Source of the DNA: Gremmenia infestans | Lineage: Eukaryota; Ascomycota; Leotiomycetes; Helotiales; Hamatocanthoscyphaceae | NCBI GenBank assembly: GCA_032629725.1 | Contig: JAFEVB010000002.1 | Location: 3,410,001 to 3,474,000, forward strand | Reading direction: 5' to 3' | DNA length: 64,000 bases | In this document: one piece after another, positions 59,507 to 64,000 of the stretch | Position numbering within the stretch: position 1 is the first letter of the stretch | How the letters are laid out: the number at the start of each line of letters is the position of its first letter | Made by a program: the position numbers and the translations under genes | Notes under the pieces: generated by a model | What the model saw: only the letters and a program-made list of their open reading frames with translations | What the model was told of the DNA's origin: nothing | The model's database searches: none

Positions 59507-62500
59507 TCAATGATTTGTTAATCCACCCAGTATGGTTTTCCCGAGTAGTCCTTTCTTCTTCTTTGTTGAAGATGCTCCGTCATTATCAGCACCTTCCTCT
59601 GCCTCTGCTCCTGCCCCATGCGATGCACCCTTCTTGAGCCGATTGAAGAAGCCTCCGCTCTTGCCCTCCTGTGCATGCGGTTCGCTGTCATTCATCATGC
59701 TCCTTCTGTCACTCGCGATACTGGCCCCACTCCCATTGGCTCTTGCTGGCGTCATCGTGAGGGTCGATAGCAGGCGCCCAGGAGCCGGGACAGAAATGAC
59801 GCTAGAAGAGCCACTGGGTGTACGAACCAGCGGATTACCACTCGACGCAAAGGAGCGTCTTGGGCTCCTTGAGCGCTCAGAGCGTTTAGTGTCTATAGAG
59901 TTCGTACGTCTGCTGCTACCAGCATCGCTATTGTCGCGAGAATTATCCGTACTCGAAGGTGCCAGCACCATGCTGCTAGTAGCAAGTTCTCGCAGTCTGC
60001 TCTGCTGAGCGGTATTGGGACGATGCTTGCTGAACTTATTCCCAATGATAGCGCCGGTGTGGGAGATGAGGGCTCTGATGACATCTTTCTTCAAAGCGAG
60101 GGCGAGATCTAGGTTGGACCATGTCTTGTTGCGGTATTCAATCAGGGGAAGGCGGAAGACAAAATCATTTACATCTTCGATGTTGCGTTCTCCCTTGCCC
60201 TTGTAACTGAGGCACAATACCACACTCGGTATTTTGACATACGCGAATGTCATGTAGTTAGATGCTCGAGACATCATTTCGGTCAAATCGTCAGAGGGTT
60301 TGTCCTTTGACTTGGCACCATTTCGATGGATACCGAAACGTTTGGATTTCATATCAGAGTTGGTCGAATTAGTATCGAAAGTTGACATGCCAGTTGGCGA
60401 CCGACCGAGAGTAGGACGTGATGTGATACTCGAGTGCATGCTTTCGATGGACGGCTTCTTCATGACTGACTTTAGCGAAGAACGTGAACTTTGCGGAACC
60501 TTATTGTTGCTTGATTGGAAGAGTCGGAAATGATGTCCGTCGCTCGTAGCTTTAGATTTGTTAGAATACGATGTAATTGGCCGGGCCTCTGAGTTCATGG
60601 TGGGATGCAAGCGTAATTCTAGAGACCCTGCCCTCGCGCTAGATGGTGATTCTTGTTTCTCTCCTTCCATTACCAATGATTTGTTAGAGTTCGTTGCGGT
60701 GGTGTTGTCTTCTTCCTCTTCATCTTCAACAGGTGGCATATGCTTCACCATGAATGGCGATTTATTACCTGCCTTTCCTGGTTTGTCGTCGTTGGAATCA
60801 GGGAACATATATTCGAAAAGCCGCTTTCCAACTTCACGTTCCAGCTGGATCTTCATCGGGAAAAGATTGACTTCGAAATGATCCATAACAGGAATTCCAG
60901 CAATTGCCTCCAGCATGTACCAGTAGACTCTCAACATCTGCTGATTGCCTCCTTCGTTGAAGGTCCCACGCTCAACATCTGAGTATGGAGCAAACATCTC
61001 AGGGTAAATAGCATCCGGGAGGAGATTCAGGCCAACAATCTTCCCAATTTGCATCAAATTGATATGAGATCCGTCGGAATTGTCTGTTCGGTCGTATTCG
61101 GCCTTTTGAAGCTGGAACTCCATCAGTGGCTCGTTGTTGTCACGGATTAAATGCCAGACAATTTGATCGGAGGATATGTTCCATCTAAGTAAACCAGTAG
61201 TCTGTGCCCCGTCGTATTTGCGCTGAGATGTCGTGATGGCTTTCATTAGGAAAAATAATTCGTCCTCACAAGCCGTTAAATCTGTGTCGAGTAGTAGCCT
61301 ATCTTCCCATCCCTTTTTGTCTAGGTATTTCGAATGTATTTGAAACTGAGTCTTGATTTCATCGAGCTGTCTGATGCGCTCCTGCAGACATATGACCATC
61401 TCCGGAGCACCTCGTAAGTCGCTGAAGTCTGATGCAAGCATAATCTTTTCCAGACGCTCAGTTCTAGTCTTCTCTAGCGGTTCACTATACATCAGAAGAT
61501 CTAGAACGATAATGTACATTGCATAGTACTGAGAAGAGTTGCAAAGAGCTCGAACTTGAGGAAATTCCACCGAGAGGTGGTCCATACGGCTTTCAATATT
61601 GTTTGGACCCGCCGTGTGGCCTTCGCCGCTGATCCCATCATTGTATTTGAGACGCAAAGTATTGTACTTGTCGTATCGTAAGCTGGCTGACGTCTTTTGT
61701 ACAACTCGTTGGAAGCCAAAAGGATCGACCTGAAAGTCGAACATGACTTCCATAGGCACCCACGGCGGCCAGGCTGACCCAGCAGGGGTTCCGTAATGGC
61801 TGCCCGAATACAGGGATAACAGTTGAGAAGAAAACCACCTCTGGTGAGTGACAAAGAACTGTGTACTGTCCATTGCGACTGAGAACCGGCGCTGCACAAG
61901 GCCACTGACATCATCGTAGATACGATCCTTATCCATAACTTCAACGACCTTGAGTTCCATTCCTTTCGCAGTAACCAAGACGACCGATTTAGGATTCTTC
62001 TCGCTCTGAAGTTGGATTTGTGGCGCGATAAGCCGAAGATGGTAGCTGTTCTGCGGAGTAAATTCGCGGCCAATGTCAGAGTCTATTTCCATTGAAACCC
62101 TTGGATTTGGATCTTGCTTCTGGTCGTTCGCATTAACAAAAGCTTTGCCATCTGCAAGGATCTCATTGATGCGATCCTCAACGTCTTGATTGCTAGTATC
62201 TTCATCGTGTGTAGAGACTGGTGAATCAGTTGTAGATGGGGTGCTTGCCCGACGTTTGGCATTCGGCCTCGCTGTCTTCGCTTTATTCTGCTCTTCAACA
62301 ATGTCTAGAATGAATTTTACGGCTCGCCGGGAAAGGTAGTATACAAATCCGCGCCTTTGGCTGACTTGGTGGATATAACGGAGTATGATGTTCCGCAAGA
62401 GATTGTTCCACTTCATCTGCATATTGTGAATGACGAAACGATTGTTGAAGTCACTAATGAACTCTCCGGCCGGATTAGAATCCATGCCCTCAGTCTCCGA

Positions 62501-64000
62501 ATCGTACTGTTTGGGGTCTGGAGTCTCGTCATCTCTAAGGTCCTCCGCATCTGGTACGGCCCGGTTGGTTTCTGTATATACACGCGTAGTCATTTGACGC
62601 AACATTGATTCCAAAAATAGCTTCTTTTCTCGTAGAAAGGCGGCATGCTTATTTAATTGATCGAAATCTTCCTTCAATGCGGAGTCGCTATCATTTCTCA
62701 AATACTTGAGTTCTGCATCCTCGAGGGATGTATTATGCGACTGCATTTGTTTTTCCAGTTGACCTAGGCGGCTTTGGATCAATTGGCATTGTACACGCCG
62801 AGGATCGTCGTCTTTGCTCATAATACAGAAATGCGTTGCTTCCTTCCCGAATGGACTTGTGCCGTCTGAATCTCCGGCATTAGTGTCTTTATGATCGGTT
62901 TGTCGGAAGTATGTAAATCGTGGTGCATATGCGAGAGGCATGATCTTAGTGTCTGGGTTTGCTTCAGAAGGCAAAATCCAGTCTAGTTCAACGAAATCAT
63001 CCATATCAATCCAACTCAGATCGTTATCGGGTATTTCGAAATGGGAAAGATCTGTAGAACCCTCTTCTTGTTGCGCAACAAGGAAAGGAGCGGAAGCTTT
63101 TTGTAAATCTTCAGGTGTTGTACCAGCAATGCTAGCTGATACAGCACGAATGTCCGCTGACAACAAGTCCAACTGAGCTTGATGCATTTTCATTGCCGTC
63201 GTCTTGCTAGGTGTCTTTCTGCCCTTGTCTTGGGTGTGAAACTCTTCCCGGCGTTGATGAATATCAAGCATGAAACTATCTAGCCTCATCTTCAGGCCAG
63301 TAGCCGAAACGACATCTTCGGAATAGTCCTCGGCATCTTTGTGCTTGTAGATATGACTAAGGAAAAGCGGTGCGAGCAACAAGTTGTATTTGATGGTAGC
63401 AAGATGCCTACCAAACTTCTTGCTGGATTTTTCGATACCAGGCCACAAAGCGCCCTGGCGGATAGGAAGTGACATGGTGCCACCGAACATCGACCACCAG
63501 GCAAAAAAGTGAGTGAAGAAGCGAGGTGACAGATGTACAGTGTTATAGCTGTTCGATGGCGCCGTATTGGACACAGACCATTCGCGATTGACGGGAGCTT
63601 TGATGGCAACGGACATGTGAATATGATGGCTCCGGAATCCACGGAAAGCGTCATATTCCAGGCCTGGTGGGGCTTTGGCATACTGGGGTTCTCTAAAAAT
63701 GACCTTATAGTGAGGCTCAAAGTCGAAGGATCGTTTTCCTTCCTCTTCGAGATTCCTTTCGAACATCAAGCCGGCAAGCCATTGAACGTTTCCTGAGAGC
63801 TTCATGACGACTTTCTTGAATGATGCTCCACGTTTGAAACTGTCCGAGCTCATCACACTATCGTTATCATGGTCCGACTTTTCTGAAGTGAAAGCTTGAT
63901 GGCTGTAATCAGGGATGGCGAGAATATAATCTCCGCTGTCAACAGTCATGAATTTCCGAGGATCATCGTCACGGCAGATGTTCCACCTCACGTCATTCCT
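59507..64000 (-). CDS. CSF1: Csf1, bridge-like lipid transfer protein (BLTP1/Tweek family), C-terminal half
   Basis: About 1498 codons open to the right window edge without an intron; the N-terminal half lies beyond it. Fungal Csf1 is a very large protein of the repeating-beta-groove bridge family that moves phospholipid between ER and partner membranes; yeast csf1 mutants ferment poorly in the cold. The visible part carries conserved C-terminal segments: LSPRFFTHFFAWWSMFGGTMSLPIRQG, YLSRRAVKFILDI, FQVDPFGFQRVVQKTSASLRYDKYN, TTGLLRWNISSDQIVWHL, YMLEAIAGIPVMDHFEVNLFPMKIQLEREVGKRLFEYMFP and FRLPLIEYRNKTWSNLDL (each quoted only in part as recognised). The last 150 residues are Ser-rich and end GLLGKTILGGLTNH. 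Assignment rests on these blocks and the size. Confidence 0.88.
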   Translation of the reverse strand, partial: RNDVRWNICRDDDPRKFMTVDSGDYILAIPDYSHQAFTSEKSDHDNDSVMSSDSFKRGASFKKVVMKLSGNVQWLAGLMFERNLEEEGKRSFDFEPHYKVIFREPQYAKAPPGLEYDAFRGFRSHHIHMSVAIKAPVNREWSVSNTAPSNSYNTVHLSPRFFTHFFAWWSMFGGTMSLPIRQGALWPGIEKSSKKFGRHLATIKYNLLLAPLFLSHIYKHKDAEDYSEDVVSATGLKMRLDSFMLDIHQRREEFHTQDKGRKTPSKTTAMKMHQAQLDLLSADIRAVSASIAGTTPEDLQKASAPFLVAQQEEGSTDLSHFEIPDNDLSWIDMDDFVELDWILPSEANPDTKIMPLAYAPRFTYFRQTDHKDTNAGDSDGTSPFGKEATHFCIMSKDDDPRRVQCQLIQSRLGQLEKQMQSHNTSLEDAELKYLRNDSDSALKEDFDQLNKHAAFLREKKLFLESMLRQMTTRVYTETNRAVPDAEDLRDDETPDPKQYDSETEGMDSNPAGEFISDFNNRFVIHNMQMKWNNLLRNIILRYIHQVSQRRGFVYYLSRRAVKFILDIVEEQNKAKTARPNAKRRASTPSTTDSPVSTHDEDTSNQDVEDRINEILADGKAFVNANDQKQDPNPRVSMEIDSDIGREFTPQNSYHLRLIAPQIQLQSEKNPKSVVLVTAKGMELKVVEVMDKDRIYDDVSGLVQRRFSVAMDSTQFFVTHQRWFSSQLLSLYSGSHYGTPAGSAWPPWVPMEVMFDFQVDPFGFQRVVQKTSASLRYDKYNTLRLKYNDGISGEGHTAGPNNIESRMDHLSVEFPQVRALCNSSQYYAMYIIVLDLLMYSEPLEKTRTERLEKIMLASDFSDLRGAPEMVICLQERIRQLDEIKTQFQIHSKYLDKKGWEDRLLLDTDLTACEDELFFLMKAITTSQRKYDGAQTTGLLRWNISSDQIVWHLIRDNNEPLMEFQLQKAEYDRTDNSDGSHINLMQIGKIVGLNLLPDAIYPEMFAPYSDVERGTFNEGGNQQMLRVYWYMLEAIAGIPVMDHFEVNLFPMKIQLEREVGKRLFEYMFPDSNDDKPGKAGNKSPFMVKHMPPVEDEEEEDNTTATNSNKSLVMEGEKQESPSSARAGSLELRLHPTMNSEARPITSYSNKSKATSDGHHFRLFQSSNNKVPQSSRSSLKSVMKKPSIESMHSSITSRPTLGRSPTGMSTFDTNSTNSDMKSKRFGIHRNGAKSKDKPSDDLTEMMSRASNYMTFAYVKIPSVVLCLSYKGKGERNIEDVNDFVFRLPLIEYRNKTWSNLDLALALKKDVIRALISHTGAIIGNKFSKHRPNTAQQSRLRELATSSMVLAPSSTDNSRDNSDAGSSRRTNSIDTKRSERSRSPRRSFASSGNPLVRTPSGSSSVISVPAPGRLLSTLTMTPARANGSGASIASDRRSMMNDSEPHAQEGKSGGFFNRLKKGASHGAGAEAEEGADNDGASSTKKKKGLLGKTILGGLTNH

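Noticed and set aside
1..64000. CRISPR array, secondary-metabolite cluster or fungal NLR/HET locus
   Set aside because: No spaced short repeats, and no PKS, NRPS, NACHT or HET signatures in any frame examined.

Overview
This is a 64-kb piece of a filamentous ascomycete (Pezizomycotina) nuclear genome. The evidence is dense single-copy housekeeping genes on both strands, many short introns (about 45-60 bp, GT..AG with CTRAC-type branch sites), a fungal-only gene set (Spg1-type GTPase, Fzo1, GH81 glucanase, Csf1), and one AT-rich island of retrotransposons carrying the C-to-T/G-to-A damage of repeat-induced point mutation (RIP). A Leotiomycetes origin is my best guess from the protein flavour; the class is inference.

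Left arm (1-33 kb). Order: 3' end of a Spg1/Tem1 GTPase (+); a PLAC8-domain protein (-); an acidic, probably mitochondrial protein (-); the cullin regulator CAND1 (+); a PP2C phosphatase (-); ESCRT-III subunit Vps2 (-); mitofusin Fzo1 (+); a secreted GH81 endo-beta-1,3-glucanase (-, seven exons including a GC-AG intron and a 20-nt last exon); SSU-processome factor Utp14 (-); mitoribosomal protein mL41 (+); a decayed coiled-coil gene (about 29.1-29.8 kb); and a large acidic single-pass membrane protein (-).

Centre (33.2-47.2 kb). An AT-rich, gene-free island. It resolves into two Ty3/Gypsy chromoviruses on the minus strand, one nested in the other. Element A spans 33758-46782 (LTRs 434/432 bp, 5-bp target duplication TTATA). 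Element B spans 38580-45135 (LTRs 483/483 bp, target duplication AGAT[A/G]) and lies inside A. Both are RIP-inactivated: the reverse transcriptase YLDD box reads YLNN, the Gag zinc knuckle has lost its Cys/His ligands, and stops occur throughout. The two LTR types share their ends but carry different central modules.

Right arm (47-64 kb). Order: a possible small orphan ORF (-); the pre-mRNA 3'-end endonuclease Ysh1/CPSF-73 (-), divergent from TFIID subunit TAF4 (+); an NRAMP metal transporter (+); ribosomal protein eS19 (+); and the C-terminal half of the bridge-like lipid-transfer protein Csf1 (-), which runs off the right edge. TAF4 is broken by one surplus C in a C8 run; this is either an assembly error or a true frameshift.

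The genes do not form one pathway. They are a typical syntenic mix (gene expression, organelle dynamics, membrane traffic, cell wall) interrupted by one RIP island. Several close divergent pairs (Utp14/mL41, Ysh1/TAF4, Vps2/Fzo1, acidic mitochondrial protein/CAND1) probably share promoter regions. I saw no CRISPR array, defence island, tRNA or rRNA gene that I could support.
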